Positions 32,310 to 43,276 of a DNA stretch of 64,000 nt are shown here, in pieces (positions within the stretch are counted from its first letter, which is position 1; every line of letters starts with the position of its first letter). A model generated the notes under the pieces. It worked only from the letters and a program-made list of their open reading frames with translations, did not search any database and had not been told where the DNA came from. This DNA comes from Corylus avellana (taxonomy: Eukaryota; Streptophyta; Magnoliopsida; Fagales; Betulaceae), in NCBI RefSeq assembly GCF_901000735.1, contig NC_081541.1, forward strand, positions 3,403,021-3,467,020. The letters are read 5' to 3'. A program made the position numbers and the translations under genes.

Positions 32310-32935
32310 CTTGCATGCGGTACCATTTTCCACTAAACGGTACCGTTTCCCATAGTTAAAAAGTTAATAATAAAAAAATATTAAAACTTAAAAATTATAA
32401 AACAAATAATAATTAAAAAGATAAAAATATTCAAAAACATCAAACCCCAATCATCTTCCACTTTGGCCATGCCTCCTACGCAGCTGCGCTTCTTGCAACC
32501 CATCCATAGCAGGAGCACGCAGAGCAGCAGTGCCACAAAGGAGGGATGGTGCCTCTCAGCCTGTTGTCCTGCAAATGGAGCACGTACAGTGGCCTAAGCC
32601 AGACAAGAGAGACCGGAATCTAGCCGAAGATTTGGTTCCCGGAGAGGTCGACGACTTTGAGGCGGTGGAGGCGGGAAAGTCGTCGGGATTTGAGATTGAG
32701 AAGGCCGGAGAGGTCGGGATGGCCGGCCACCCCCTTATCCTTTTTAATGGTTTTTGTTTTTTAATACTTTTATTTTTTTAATTATTAATTATTTAATATT
32801 TAATAAATTTTATATTAATTCCTAAAAAAAATTTTTTTTTTTTAATTATCCAAAACGACCCAAAACAGGGTCGTCGTTTTGGACTACCGCACCATGCAGT
32901 AGTTTTTCACTACCGCATGGAAGCCAAATCCATGC
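32310..32935. mobile_element. TIR-like element carrying an LRR receptor-kinase fragment
   Basis: GCATGCGGTACC near the left edge has a counterpart, inverted, in CTACCGCATGG near the right edge; both edges also repeat the motif internally (ACGGTACCGT; ACTACCGCACCATGC). Edges and class are uncertain. The GC-rich core is the gene fragment described at 32470. A stub resembling the SINE 3' end follows at 32944-32988. Confidence 0.45.
32470..32730 (-). pseudogene. Captured LRR receptor-like kinase fragment
   Basis: On the minus strand one frame reads an LRR pattern: LSRLHRLKVVDLSGNQIFG, a stop, IPVSLVWLRPLYVLHLQDN, RLRGTIP. After a frame change, the next stretch reads a hydrophobic VALLLCVLLLWMGCKKRSC, which looks like a transmembrane segment with a basic stop-transfer. 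LRRs running into a membrane segment is the layout of LRR receptor-like kinases; the kinase part is absent. With a stop and a frameshift it is not functional. The exact parent gene cannot be named. Confidence 0.6.
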
Positions 32936-33043
32936 ATCAAAGTAGAATCTCCCTTCCCCTTCTTGTGCGAACATGTAAAAAAAAAACTCAGAGGTAATTA
33001 ATTCTCTTTATATATATTAAATAGAATTGACTATTTTGGGATA

Positions 33044-34006
33044 TCAATCAAAACAGATTCTCTCAAAGTTACATGCTATAGTGTCGACATATGTCGTTCC
33101 ATGAGAATCCTGATCAGAATGAAGACATTCCCTAGTTGTTGGATGATAATCTTCGGCTTGCACTTCCATTGCCGGAGATTCAGAAGCCAGTGCTAGCTTA
33201 CACTTGGCAGGTCCAGATTTGGTAGAGTAGTACTTTCGCTTTGGAGCTTTGCTACCATTGTTAGGCCTCTTGAATAAACGACAGAGGACAAAGGTTTTCT
33301 GCATAAATAAATAAATTAAGTAATTAATCAACAAATGAAGGTGATCAGAAAAGATGGAGGCCGAGGAGATGAGATAGAAAGCCAACCTGAGCGGGGTTGG
33401 TGGTGCCATCGAGCTCCTTGAGAGTTGCGTGGTACTCGTGCATGACCCAATCGGTTATTTTGGCGTTGCGAGTAGAGCCCAGATAGAAAACCAATATCTT
33501 TTTCATTCCAATCAACCTTCCCCCGGAGCAGATTTTGAGATCCTTGCCAACCACTTTCCAGTACCCAGCATTCGTCGCCCTGTTCATCTGATTCCCATTC
33601 CGGTGCTGTGGCGAGAAGAAGAACCATTCTTCATCCTTTGTCGGTAACCCGGAGAAGTCTATATATATATAAAAATTAAAAATAATAAAATTCATATATT
33701 TTTTGTTGAGACTCATGCTACTTCTTCAATATTTTAAAACCATTTTGTATATATATTTGGTAAGCAATTAAACAATAAAAATAAATAAAAGAAAAAAAGA
33801 AAATATTTGGTCATATAACCTGGCAAATCCCAAGGCTCCCATTTGAAGAAATCATGATCAAGCTGGGGAATAAAGTGAAGTGCTTGGTGATTAATCCCAG
33901 TGATCTTTGACCTCAAGAAGTAGCTGACCAGTTCCTGGTCCGTCGGACAGAACCTGAACCCCCGTGGCAGCTCATGATTCAAACACAATGACAACGCAGC
34001 CATCAT
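33044..34006 (-). CDS. Short NAC b3: NAC domain without activation tail, about 236 aa
   Basis: Exons (minus): 34006-33820, 33658-33387 and 33298-33044, all GT-AG; paired ATGs at 34006 and 34003. Subdomains: [61 protein letters not shown] and FVLCRLFKR. Unlike b1, subdomain E keeps CRLFKR. Exon 3 ends ACNFERICFD-stop exactly as in b1, so tail loss happened once, before b1 and b3 separated. As with b1, a competitor role is possible but unproven. Confidence 0.82.
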
Positions 34007-34246
34007 CGAAGAGATCGAATGAGTTTCATAAGAAAATTAAGAGTGATAGTGAGCGAAGCTGATCAATATATAAAAGAGAAAAGCTAATTAACTTGTTCGA
34101 TAAGTTTGCATGAGATGGGAGGCTCAAGTTTCTTCTCTACTTTTCGATAAAAGATAAAAGAAAATGCAAGAGGAGATTCTAACAACTTTTTACTTTACAC
34201 TAGCACTAAGGAAAGTAAGTGGGATACTTGCTGACTATATATATAT

Positions 34247-34304
34247 AAAGTAAATAGTTGAAATTTAATATATATATTAAATTTCAACTATTTACTTTAT
34301 ATCT
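34247..34304. repeat. Perfect palindrome upstream of b3
   Basis: TAAAGTAAATAGTTGAAATT and its exact complement flank a short TATATATA centre, giving a hairpin with arms of about 27 bp. The equivalent sites upstream of b1 and b2 lack it. It could be a tiny MITE relic or a templated inversion at a TA tract. Confidence 0.7.
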
Positions 34305-34382
34305 AAAACTTGACGTCCAAGTAGAAAAATTGTTGGTTTGATAAAACTTTTCGTAAAGATAATCTTGCTATTGATTAAAATT

Positions 34383-34907
34383 TGTTGGGTCATGGATCAG
34401 CTGAGTTGAGCCCAATAAAACAATTTCTCGGCCCATTTTTAAAGCTCGGTCATTTTTACTATTCACCATGTTTACACCCGATTATTCTAGGCCTACTTAA
34501 TCCCAGTATATAACACTCGGTTAGAAGGCTCGATAAGCCGAGCCTTCCATGAATATGGAATCTCGGGAAGCACTCTCGGAATATTATATATATTCGTGTA
34601 AATGTCTTATTTACTGTTCCCCATTATATTGTTGACACGTGGACCCTCGGTAAAGTCTACAGTGTTAGATGAACAGGTGCAATCCGATGTCTATAAAAGG
34701 GAGTCCCCTCTTACTATTTTGGTAACTTATTTTTACCCTAAAAAACTGAATATATTGCATATCCTTTATCTCACCCATAATCTTCAAGATTATTTTCTTC
34801 TTAAACACTATGACTAACTTAGGCATTGGAGCTTTCCCCGGCCGGACAACGCCGGCAGCTTTGATCCCTTTTCTTTGTTTTTCATACCCAGTTAAATCCT
34901 CGGTTAT
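34383..34907. mobile_element. LTR-like sequence (solo or truncated) at the start of unit B
   Basis: Begins TGTTGGGTCATGG and has a promoter-like TATAAAAGGGAGTCCC (about 34693). Further right come CTTAGGCATTGGAG and GGCCGGACAACGCCGGCAGC, phrases typical of plant gypsy LTR 3' parts. No internal retroelement domain follows; unit B begins at 34908. It is either a truncated LTR cut by the unit duplication or a solo LTR. Confidence 0.6.
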
Positions 34908-35364
34908 CAAGTCTTTCACAGGGCCTGTTCCACGTCATCATTCGGAAAACTGCTCAAACAAAATTGTGTACCCTTCAATAAGAATTTGACAAGGGAACAT
35001 GAAATATCTTAAGAAAAAAAAAAAAAACTAAAACATCCTATCATACTGAATCTACAAGACTACAACTTTAAAAAACTCGTCATTTACCTTTTAGATTTAT
35101 GATACTCTCTTTTTCTCTTCATACGATAGAAAAATCATCTACTACTCTGCTACCCAAGTTGAGATATCTAAGAATTACAGCTAGTTTTAAGCTAGATATC
35201 CAATGGGGGTAGTAATGATCAAAATCAAAACTCTAGCAATGTTGGACTTGCCAATTCTAGGCCATCACCGACTTCCGTGTGGCGTTCCACATCGTTTGGG
35301 ATGGAGATATGCTTATATATATAATCATATCCTTTTGGACAACAATAACAACGCATTTTAAAGC

Positions 35365-35461
35365 CGTAATGGTCATAATCATATCAGATACTTTGTAGTT
35401 AAGCGCTACAAAATTATGTGAGAGTAGTATCAGAATGGGTGACCTCCTAGAAAGTCTAGTT
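35365..35461 (+). promoter_or_regulatory. 5S rRNA-like block of the unit B Cassandra-like TRIM
   Basis: Same as 868-966 with a few changes (TTTGTAGTTAAGCG for CTGCAGTTAAGCG; GAAAGTC for GAGAAGTC). Confidence 0.65.
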
Positions 35462-35474
35462 TAGAATAGTTAAA

Positions 35475-35760
35475 AGCAGACAATATTGTGTACCATTGGA
35501 GTGAGGCGTTATAAATAGTATGAAAGCCATTGCCCAGCCTAAAATGGGAGAGCGTGCACTAGCCCTTGATGGTCGCCAGCTAGCACTCGTTGAGACGCCA
35601 AAAATTATAATGTTTCAAGCAGACAATATTGTGTACCATTGGAGTGAGGCGTTATAAATAGTATGAAAGCCATTGCCCAGCCTAAAATGGGAGAGCGTGC
35701 ACTAGCCCTTGATGGTCGCCAGCTAGCACTCGTTGAGACGCCAAAAATTATAATGTTTCA
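35475..35760. repeat. 143-bp tandem duplication of the TRIM internal region
   Basis: AGCAGACAATATTGTGTACC occurs at 35475 and 35618, and the copies are near-identical up to TAATGTTTCA. Unit A has a single copy (about 976-1118), so this happened after the A/B split and is a useful marker. Confidence 0.9.
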
Positions 35761-36060
35761 TACGCTGGTGTAAAATGTTTTGTAGGAAATCATTTTCAAA
35801 AAAATATTTTCTGCTGAAAACATTTTTCGACGGAAAACATTTTATGTCCAAACAAACGGAACCTTAATTTAAAAACTGCTCTTCCCGCAATGAATTGGTT
35901 TTACACCACTTGTTCAATTAATTTCACAGTGAATTTACACACGATGTGGTTGTCCTTAACAAGGGAAAAATAAATTGCATAAACTTTATTTGTGCTGATT
36001 TTCTTGTTGGATCAATTGTATCTTTCTTTTTTCTTTTTTCTTTTTTTTTTTTTTTTTTTT

Positions 36061-36176
36061 GTGTCTCCAAGAGGTAGTTTAATCGATTGGGACCACGTCT
36101 AATGAAGTGGAGGTCACTAGTTCGAATCTCCCTCCCGCTCTTGTGTGGACATGTCCCAAAAAAAAAAAAAAAAATT
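36061..36176 (+). mobile_element. tRNA-derived SINE (unit B copy of 1414)
   Basis: Same boundaries and flanks as 1414-1520: GTCTCCAAGAGGTAG, AGTTCGAATCTCCCTCC, ATGTC and poly(A). It was copied with the unit, not inserted anew. Confidence 0.8.
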
Positions 36177-36387
36177 GTAGCTTTTTAATTATTTTTTTTC
36201 AACCGATATAACAGCCTCTTGAAATCGACCACCACATATCTGTACATGCAATCAGTTTAATTAATATTGCTATAGTCTTAATTAATTAAATTACTTTATC
36301 AATGCTTCCTAATATTACCTTTCTCTAAGCTATACTCCTGATACGACAAATTCTCCAATATAATAACATGTATGAAGGCTGATTTGG

Positions 36388-36564
36388 AAACTTGAGTTCT
36401 TCATTACATATTTACACACTGGAAAATTGAAACAAACTTGAAATACAAACTTGAGTTCTTCATTACATATTTCCATACTGGAAAATTGAAACAAACTTGA
36501 AATACAAACTTGAGTTCTTCATTACATATTTACATAGTTGACAATTGAAACAAACTTGAAATAC
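36388..36564. repeat. 59-bp tandem repeat, three copies (unit B)
   Basis: AAACTTGAGTTCTTCATTAC at a 59-bp spacing, equivalent to 1732-1908 with the same diverged third unit. Confidence 0.85.
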
Positions 36565-37536
36565 AAATTAACATACACACTTCAAATTCGTGATACATGT
36601 TTTAAGTAGGGGATTTGGGAAGCTAACTTAGGGTTACGTATTGAACCCTTAGGGTTAGCATTCAGCCCTCACCATACAATCGTCAATAGAAGATGCCGAT
36701 AAATTGACCCATCACATTTGGATAAAATGTAAGGTGATCATACGCCAAAGATCCATCAACTTAACATAATCTTCAAATTTGGAAGTCTAAAAAGCTTGAT
36801 AATCTTCAAGTAACAGCTAAGTACCAACTTGCGAGGTTAATATTCAACCACCGTCGCACGGCGGTCCGCATAAGATACTAATAAACTAACTAATCATACT
36901 TGGAAAAAAGTAAGGTGGGCATAGGCCAAACATCAACTTTTGTTGGCTTCACTTGGCATACTTTGGACTTTGGAGGGAGAGTTTTTGTAGAAATGACAAG
37001 TGGGATAATGGATCGATTTCCATGAAAATGGGTTTCTTGGTTTTCTAAACGTACACTTGGGAAGATTGTAATTCACTTGCTAGGATTGAGTCGATTGCGA
37101 GAAAGGTTTGGGGTTCTAGAAGATTGGTACTCTACTTGAGACCTTGAACTCGATGGAGGAGTTCATAACTCTAGAATGAGGTTTGAAGAAGATGGTAATT
37201 GAAAAGGATTGGGAGGAACGTTTGGGGTTCTTAGGCTGAAAAGGAATAACTAATTGGAATCAATGAGTATGATTGATTTCAAATAGGTTTATACCCTTGG
37301 GGTTTTTTTCCCTGCTGGGATTGTTTGGGTGTTTGCTGAGAAAAAGTTTGGGCTCTTGAGGTTTAGTAGTGACTCGTGAGAATTGGAATTGGAAATGGTT
37401 TAGAGAATTGAGATAATTGCTTTAGATCGATAAGCTGTTGAGAGAAATAATTTTTGTTTCAAACGGATGAGATTTTCAATCAGAGTCTAGCTAGATCTGA
37501 TTGAAGAAGTACCTCCATCATCATAGGATCCGGGAT

Positions 37537-40052
37537 TTAACAACCCAGATGAGCCTTTATATTGATCTCGTCAGACCACATAGAATGCTGAACGGGTGGA
37601 TCAAACTTCTGCACACAAGAACAATGCAAGGTTAGTTTTTGAAACACCAGTTTATTTGTAAATAAAAGACACAAGCTGTAAACCTGAAGCTGCAGATTGA
37701 CACAACAGAACGTACATGACATTGAGAGCATCCAGCCAGTACTTACCAGTGCATTGAGCATTTTTGCATTCACTGCACTGCGTGATACGTCGTCCATTAC
37801 AGATTCCATGTTTTTCATGGTCTCACAGCCAAAAGCGAGTTTCTTTTGACTGCTAGGATCGTTACCAAGGGACTCATCTGGATTATTGGGCATCGGACCC
37901 CATAATTCAGAGTTATAGGTGGCTGCATCATTTGTGCCATATTGCGAAGGCACCGCATAGTTTGGTTGTTCAGCGACAAGGTCAGACATGCAAATTGCAT
38001 CCAACTCTATTTGCATCTGCGAGTGTGATGGGGAGAAGAAGGGCGAGTCCCAATCTATGTCTGCTACTGGTAGCTCTGGTGGGGCACAGCACAAATTTGA
38101 GTCTCCCACCTGCAAATCAACTTTGATTTTAGAACATAAATGAAGGAGATACTTGCAAATCAACTGCACTTGGAATATAGTTCAGTCTTTCTCACCTGAT
38201 TACCAGCTGTTGCTTCGGCCCCTTGAGAATTGTTTGTGGGTGCTACAGGGTTAGATGTCATTCCATCAGAGTAACATCCTGTGAGATGATTACCGGCTGC
38301 CTCTCCTAATGCTGGAGATACTGAAGCCAGCGCTGGCTCAGACTCTGCTTTTTCAAAAGAAGATTTAGCTGTAGAAGGAGATGAAAAGGTAGGTGTATTG
38401 GGGAGTGAAAGGGTGCAATCTGGTGGATCTTGCAGCATGTCAAAGAGCCTATTTAGTTCTTCCTGAGAAAAGAAACATAAATGAACAAGATTAGTATTTA
38501 ATTTAATTAACAACTGATTTAAGCTGAAACTCAATTCCTTTCTCACCTCATCTGTCATATGATTCTCTGCAGAGTAACCATCAAAATTGTTGTCACCACA
38601 CTCAACATGTGCTCTAATGTCAGATGTGGTTCCATAAATTGCTGGATACTCTTCAGCTTGCACTGATGCTGGAGATTCTAAAGCTTGGGTTAGGTCAGAC
38701 TCTGCTTCATCAGGAGAATATTTGGCCGTGTTTGGAGATGAAACAGCAGCTGTATCGAAGAGTGAAGTTAAGAGGGTCGAAAGGTTGCTCTCCGGTTGCA
38801 GATCAACCTAATGGAAGAAACATGAATGAATAAGATTAGTGCTAAAATTAATTTACTGCAGCACTTCTAATTTCTACAAAAAAAAAAAAAAAAAAGTAAG
38901 TAACTAGTGTTTTAAGCTGAAACCCATTCCTTTCTCACCTCATCAGCTATCACTTGTGCCATTTCTACCACTGGATTCTCTGCAGGAGAATTGGTGTCAC
39001 CACACTCAACACTTGCTATAGTGTCATATGTCATTACATCAGAATTTTCAGAATGAGGAGATTCGTTAGTTGTTGGATGATCTTCAGCTTGCATTTCCAA
39101 TGCTGAAGATTCTGAAGCCGCCCTTCGTTTAGACTTGGCAGGTCCAGCTTCGGTAGAGTGCTTTCGCTTTCGACCATTGCCACCATTGTTAGTTCTCTTG
39201 AATAAACGACACAGAACAAAGATTTTCTGCATAAATTAAGTTAATCGACAAGGTGAGAACTTAGCATCACCATTCACCAACAGAGTAAATGCTCTTCAAA
39301 GATGACCCTTTAGATGATTTTGGCAGCAAAAGATGTTAATAATTAAACCACCATTCAGCCGAGCAATCAAGAAGAAATGTGAAGCCAAAAAAAAGACGAA
39401 ATAGAAACCCCACCTGATCGCCATCGGGATCGGTGCAATCAAGCTCCTTCAGGGTTGCGTGGTACTCATGCATGACCCACTCAGTTTTTTTCCCATTTGG
39501 AGTGCGCCCCTTATAGAAAACCAGTATCTTTTTTATTCCAATCTCCCTCCCTCCGCCTCTGGACCAGATTTTTTGATCCTTACCAGTCACTTTCCAGTAC
39601 CCAGCTCTGGTTGCCCTGTTCAATCGATTCCCATTCGAGTGCTTCCGGTCCTGTGGCGAGAAGACGCACCACTCTAGATCATTTGTCTGTATGCCGGATA
39701 AATCTACACTTAAACAAGCAAGACTGAGCACAACAAAAATTTGACAGCCCAAGTGAGAAATTACATCATGAGTACATTACATAATTTACATAATAATGAG
39801 GAAATCAATTAAAGCCCAGAAAAATTCATGGTCTGAAATAAGAAAATCAAATCGTCATACACTCATATTAAGCAGAAGGAGGTGATCACCTGGCAAATCC
39901 CAGGGCTCCGATTTGAAGAAATGAAGTTCGGGAATAAAGTCAAAGTTCTCATCATTCCCAGTGATCTTTGGCCTCAAGTAGTAGTTGATGAGTTCCTCGT
40001 CCGTCGGACTGAACCGGAACCCCCGTGGCAGATTCGAACACAACGCGGCCAT
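37537..40052 (-). CDS. NAC-2, NTM1/NTL-type NAC transcription factor, 567 aa, 7 exons
   Basis: Exons (minus): 40052-39890, 39703-39414, 39226-38939, 38807-38547, 38462-38196, 38109-37747 and 37608-37537, all GT-AG, frame unbroken. Subdomain A is [19 protein letters not shown], the most canonical in the cluster; B is [32 protein letters not shown] and [10 protein letters not shown]. It differs from NAC-1 by two extra codons near SRGGGREIG before subdomain D and by 12 codons in exon 4 ([14 protein letters not shown]), which NAC-1 has lost. The last four exons are close to NAC-1, while exon 1 is clearly different. It also has the 138-nt in-frame last intron (37609-37746). The upstream neighbour to its right is gene-free for over 5 kb. 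As in NAC-1, the spliced product lacks a membrane anchor. Confidence 0.88.
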
Positions 40053-40115
40053 CAAACTCAGAGAATGAATTTCGTCAGAAAGAGAGCAGTGGAAGACTGA
40101 GAGTGACCAAACCTT

Positions 40116-40170
40116 ATATGTATATATATAGAAGATAAAAGGTAGGTCCTACTAACTTCTCGGAGAAGTT
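40116..40170 (-). promoter_or_regulatory. NAC-2 promoter: TATA box and palindrome
   Basis: TATATATATACATATA on the minus strand (40116-40131) lies 64-79 bp before the ATG, and the perfect palindrome AACTTCTCGGAGAAGTT lies at 40154-40170. The next bases on the plus strand are TGCATGTGAGGCTCACG, shared with NAC-3. Confidence 0.5.
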
Positions 40171-41239
40171 TGCATGTGAGGCTCACGATTCTTTTTTCTT
40201 TTTTCTTTTTTTTCTTTTTTTATTCCTTATAATTTAGAGGGAATAAGGAAAGATTTCATCAATCAATAAATAAAGAAAGAGAAGGGCAAACCAACAAAAG
40301 CCCTAACACAACCAAAAAATATTATTATTATTATTATTATTTTATTTTTTTTTGTAACAATGACTTCATATACACTATTAAATATGAGTAATGTTTTTTC
40401 AAAAAAAAAAAAAAAATTATAAGTAATGGTAGGGACAACTTTTTTATCCTCCTAAAGTTGATGTGACTTTTAAAATCACCATTGAATTAAAATTTAAGTA
40501 TAATTCACCTAAATTTAATTGTGATTTTAAAAGTCACATCAGGTTTAGGACGATAAAAAGAAGATAAAAATATAGTCTCTAACATTACTCATTAAATATA
40601 CCAAATTTAAATACTAATTATAAATTTAATTTGAAATTTTGACATGACATGTCCGCACAAGCGGGAGGAGGGAATTCGACCTAGTGACATCCGCTTCATT
40701 AAGCGTGGTCCTAGTTGATTGAACTACCTCTTGGCCCCTTGGGGACAATTTAATTTAAAATTGAACATCAACTTTAAAACGATAAAAAGATGGTCGCTAA
40801 CATTACTCATTAAATATACCAAATTTAAATACTAATTATAAATTTAATTTGGAATTGAAAGATTAGTGCAATCCAAAACAAAAATTGAAGTCTAATTAAT
40901 TATCTCATGCCAATGCGGCAAGTATTGTGACGTCATTTGCCAAAACGCGTGGAATTAGGAAGAATCTTGGTAAACAGGAGATTTTTTTTTTTTTTTTTTT
41001 TTTGGTAAAGAGGAGAATCATTTTCACTATGCAATGGCATAGGAGTGAAGGACAGCAAACCACATCCAATTAAACTTCATCTAAAACTACTCACAAAAAA
41101 TTTTTTTAAAAAAACTTGACATTCAAGTCCAAGTTTTTGATAGAGTAAAGTTACACCACGATCGATTACTTTCAAAGATAAAAATAAATATTTCTTTTTA
41201 CACTACTTGCGCTAGAATGAAATGAAAAAGAGACTTCTT
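40171..41239. other. Upstream region of NAC-2, no gene
   Basis: Aligns with 5418-6473 (unit A) and 58106-59099 (unit C), with T/A tracts and a TTA microsatellite. The SINE at 40640-40741 is the unit B copy of 5868. Confidence 0.55.
40640..40741 (-). mobile_element. tRNA-derived SINE (unit B copy of 5868)
   Basis: ATGTCCGCACAAGCGGGAGG, TTCGACCTAGTGAC, GATTGAACTACCTCTTGG in reverse orientation; the B-box has a changed base. Confidence 0.75.
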
Positions 41240-41428
41240 TGTTAAGAATATTAGGTTAAAATTAGGAGTGTCAAAAATTACTGAAAAATCAGAACTGGAA
41301 CCGAAAAACCGAAAAATCGAGAAACCGGGGAGCCGGTTTCGGTTCCGGTTCAAAAAAATTAAAAATCGGGAACCCCGGTTCTGGTCCCGATTTTAACCAA
41401 GAATACCGGAACCGGGTCCATATATATA

Positions 41429-42582
41429 GGGGGTGTTTGGCAAAAGGGATGGCTCAGCCTAGATACTATTGAAGCCTTTTCCCTGATGTGAAATTACACT
41501 ATTACCCTTCACTATCACCCACTCACCCACGCATGCCCTTATCCTCTCCCACGGCACACTTCTCTCTCTCCCACAGCAGACTTCTCTCTCTCCCCCGCAC
41601 CCCAACCTCAGCTCTCAGCGAAGCCATGACAGCCCACTGTACCAGAACGGAGACGCACCCACCCACGGTGGCCCACCCACCCACGGTGGCCCACAATAGG
41701 ATGGAACCCACTGAAAGATATCGCCACCGGCGATAGATCTGCGACTCCGGCGATGCCCACCCACCAGCGCGACCTACCACCCACGCCCAGCCCGATCTTC
41801 CCCCAACCGGCTGCGAAAATCCAACGCTGCCTAGCCCACCGCATGGCCCACCGCCCCCGCCCAGCCGGCCGCAACAACCCCGCACCGCCGCCTCGTCGGG
41901 CCTCTCCTCCATGCCATCCTTCCGGCGAATCTCCTCTCGCATCTCCTTCTCATTCTTGGCGACTAGCTTCTTCTGCTAGCGGCGGTCCATTCCGGCACAG
42001 AAGCCCCGTTCGAACAAGAGCTGGGCCTCGTGAGGGTTTTGGTAGAGAGCGTTCATGTCGTGGGAGGTGTCCTCCGTGTTCTCCCAATCGAAAGAGAAGT
42101 GGAATTTCTCGCTCGGTTTGATGACCCGTTTCTTGGGCTTAATTGGAGGGCTTGGCGTCATGGTTGGAAGTAGAGGCGAAGACATCAGAAGGGCGGCCTA
42201 GGGAGGAGAGGAGCTCTTGACGGCGATGGTGGAGTTGATCGGCTTCTTGTTGACGGCATTTAAGGGCCAATTCTTCGCGCTGGGCTTTGGTAAGGAAGAC
42301 TGGCTTCTTGGCGGCGGCGGTGGTGGCAGTGGTGACGGCGAAAACGTCTTCGACTGAACGTTTCATGGTAATGGCAGTAGTGATCGGAGGGAAGGGAGAC
42401 ATCTCGCTTGGGTGACTGCAGGAGGGGAATTTCAGCGTGGGAAATTCCACAACACGGTCGTGTTTCAATCAGGAAGAAGTAGGGGCAAAATAGGAAAAAA
42501 TTGGTAAATTTTTACACCAAAAGTCGTGCCTTGACCCAGACACTGAACGGTGTTTGGGTCAAGGCTGTTGCCAAACAAAGCC
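41429..42582. mobile_element. Nested TIR element carrying a helicase gene fragment
   Basis: GGGGGTGTTTGGCAAAAGGG at the left is mirrored in part by GCTGTTGCCAAACAAAGCC at the right, and GGCTCAGCCT against AAGGCTGTTG-type inner ends. The interior is strikingly GC-rich against its surroundings, as expected for captured exons. It lies wholly within the element at 41262-43501, so it jumped in later or was carried along. The plus-strand open frames at 41488 and 41753 mirror this GC-rich DNA and have no recognisable product. Confidence 0.55.
41976..42468 (-). pseudogene. Captured fragment of a PRP28/RH21-like DEAD-box helicase gene
   Basis: On the minus strand MKRSVEDVF...KKPVFLTKAQREELALK (about 42366-42250) matches the start of plant PRP28-type helicases (Arabidopsis RH21 class; the U5 snRNP 100-kDa protein in animals). 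In another frame, [20 protein letters not shown] followed by [18 protein letters not shown] (about 42100-41976) matches the conserved region before the helicase core. The Arg/Ser/Asp-rich stretch normally between them is mostly missing, and the frames differ, so this is a non-functional internal-deletion copy. The DEAD-box core is absent. Confidence 0.75.
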
Positions 42583-42713
42583 ATAATAATATATTTTTTT
42601 AATATTTTATATATTTGGTTTTTATTTTTACTTTGGGGTTTCTTTCTCTCGTCTCTTTCTCTCTTTCACATCCACTTCCGCCTCCCTTTCTCTACCTTTG
42701 TCTCTCTCACTTC

Positions 42714-42905
42714 CAGGAACCGGCGACATGACGAAGTAAACCTTAGGGAGCACGGTCTTCCCGGCGACCGCACTTCCCGTTGAGATTGTACATCGTCGAG
42801 CTCACGTCCATCGAGATCATGAGCAGGTTTGAGCGCGTCAAAGCTGTAGACCGCCTTGACGAGATCGGAGAGGAGGGTGCACGTTGAGCTCCAGGCGGCC
42901 CCTGT
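42714..42905. other. GC-rich coding-like stretch of unknown origin in the TIR element
   Basis: GC-rich sequence between the nested element and the EF-1alpha leader. Frames on both strands are short, and I recognise no family. The composition suggests captured exon DNA. Confidence 0.35.
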
Positions 42906-42959
42906 GCGCTTTATGGGCTTCTTTGCTTCAGTCTCGTCAATTTGGTGTTGATTTTTTTG

Positions 42960-43276
42960 TTTTGGTTGATTGGGTGAGATCTATTTCCTTCTAGATCTAA
43001 GTTTTGTTGATTTTCTGGTTTCAATCTCCGTCGTTGGGTTCTGTGGTTTTAGATTTGAAATTGATGCGGATGAGTTTTGGAATTTGATAAATTCAATTTG
43101 TGATTTGGGATCTATTTGAAATTTTTTTTTGTTGGTTTTGTAGATATTTGAGAATTTTTATATGTCGAAAGCTTCTTTTTTTTTCTTCCTTTAATCTTCT
43201 ATTGCAGCTAGTTTTGTGATTTAGAATGGGTAAAGAGAAGGTTCACATCGTCATCGGCCATGTCGACTCCGGCTAG
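42960..43276 (+). pseudogene. Captured 5' end of an EF-1alpha gene
   Basis: ATG at 43226 opens MGKEKVHIVIGHVDSG then TAG. This is the start of elongation factor 1-alpha (the family has MGKEKxHINIVVIGHVDSGKST), with two or three residues lost and a stop in place of the GKS loop lysine. Upstream the sequence looks like the leader intron of plant EF-1alpha genes: a donor-like GGGTGAGATC (about 42972), T-rich interior and CTATTGCAG just before the final leader stretch and ATG. Intron retention shows a DNA-level capture, not a processed copy. Confidence 0.75.

Larger units (their letters stand above)
35771..37536. other. 3' flanking block behind NAC-2
   Basis: Nearly identical to 1126-2876, with a SINE at 36061-36176 (poly(A) slightly longer) and the 59-bp triplicate at 36388-36564. 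Differences are single bases and homopolymer lengths, so the A/B duplication or a later conversion is recent. No gene seen. Confidence 0.65.

Noticed and set aside
41523..42121. Long open frames on both strands in the GC-rich element
   Set aside because: They overlap on opposite strands, follow base composition, and contain no recognisable fold apart from the helicase pieces on the minus strand.
43226..43276. Small EF-1alpha-like protein
   Set aside because: Only 16 codons with residues missing and a stop; the sequence is a captured 5' end, not a gene.
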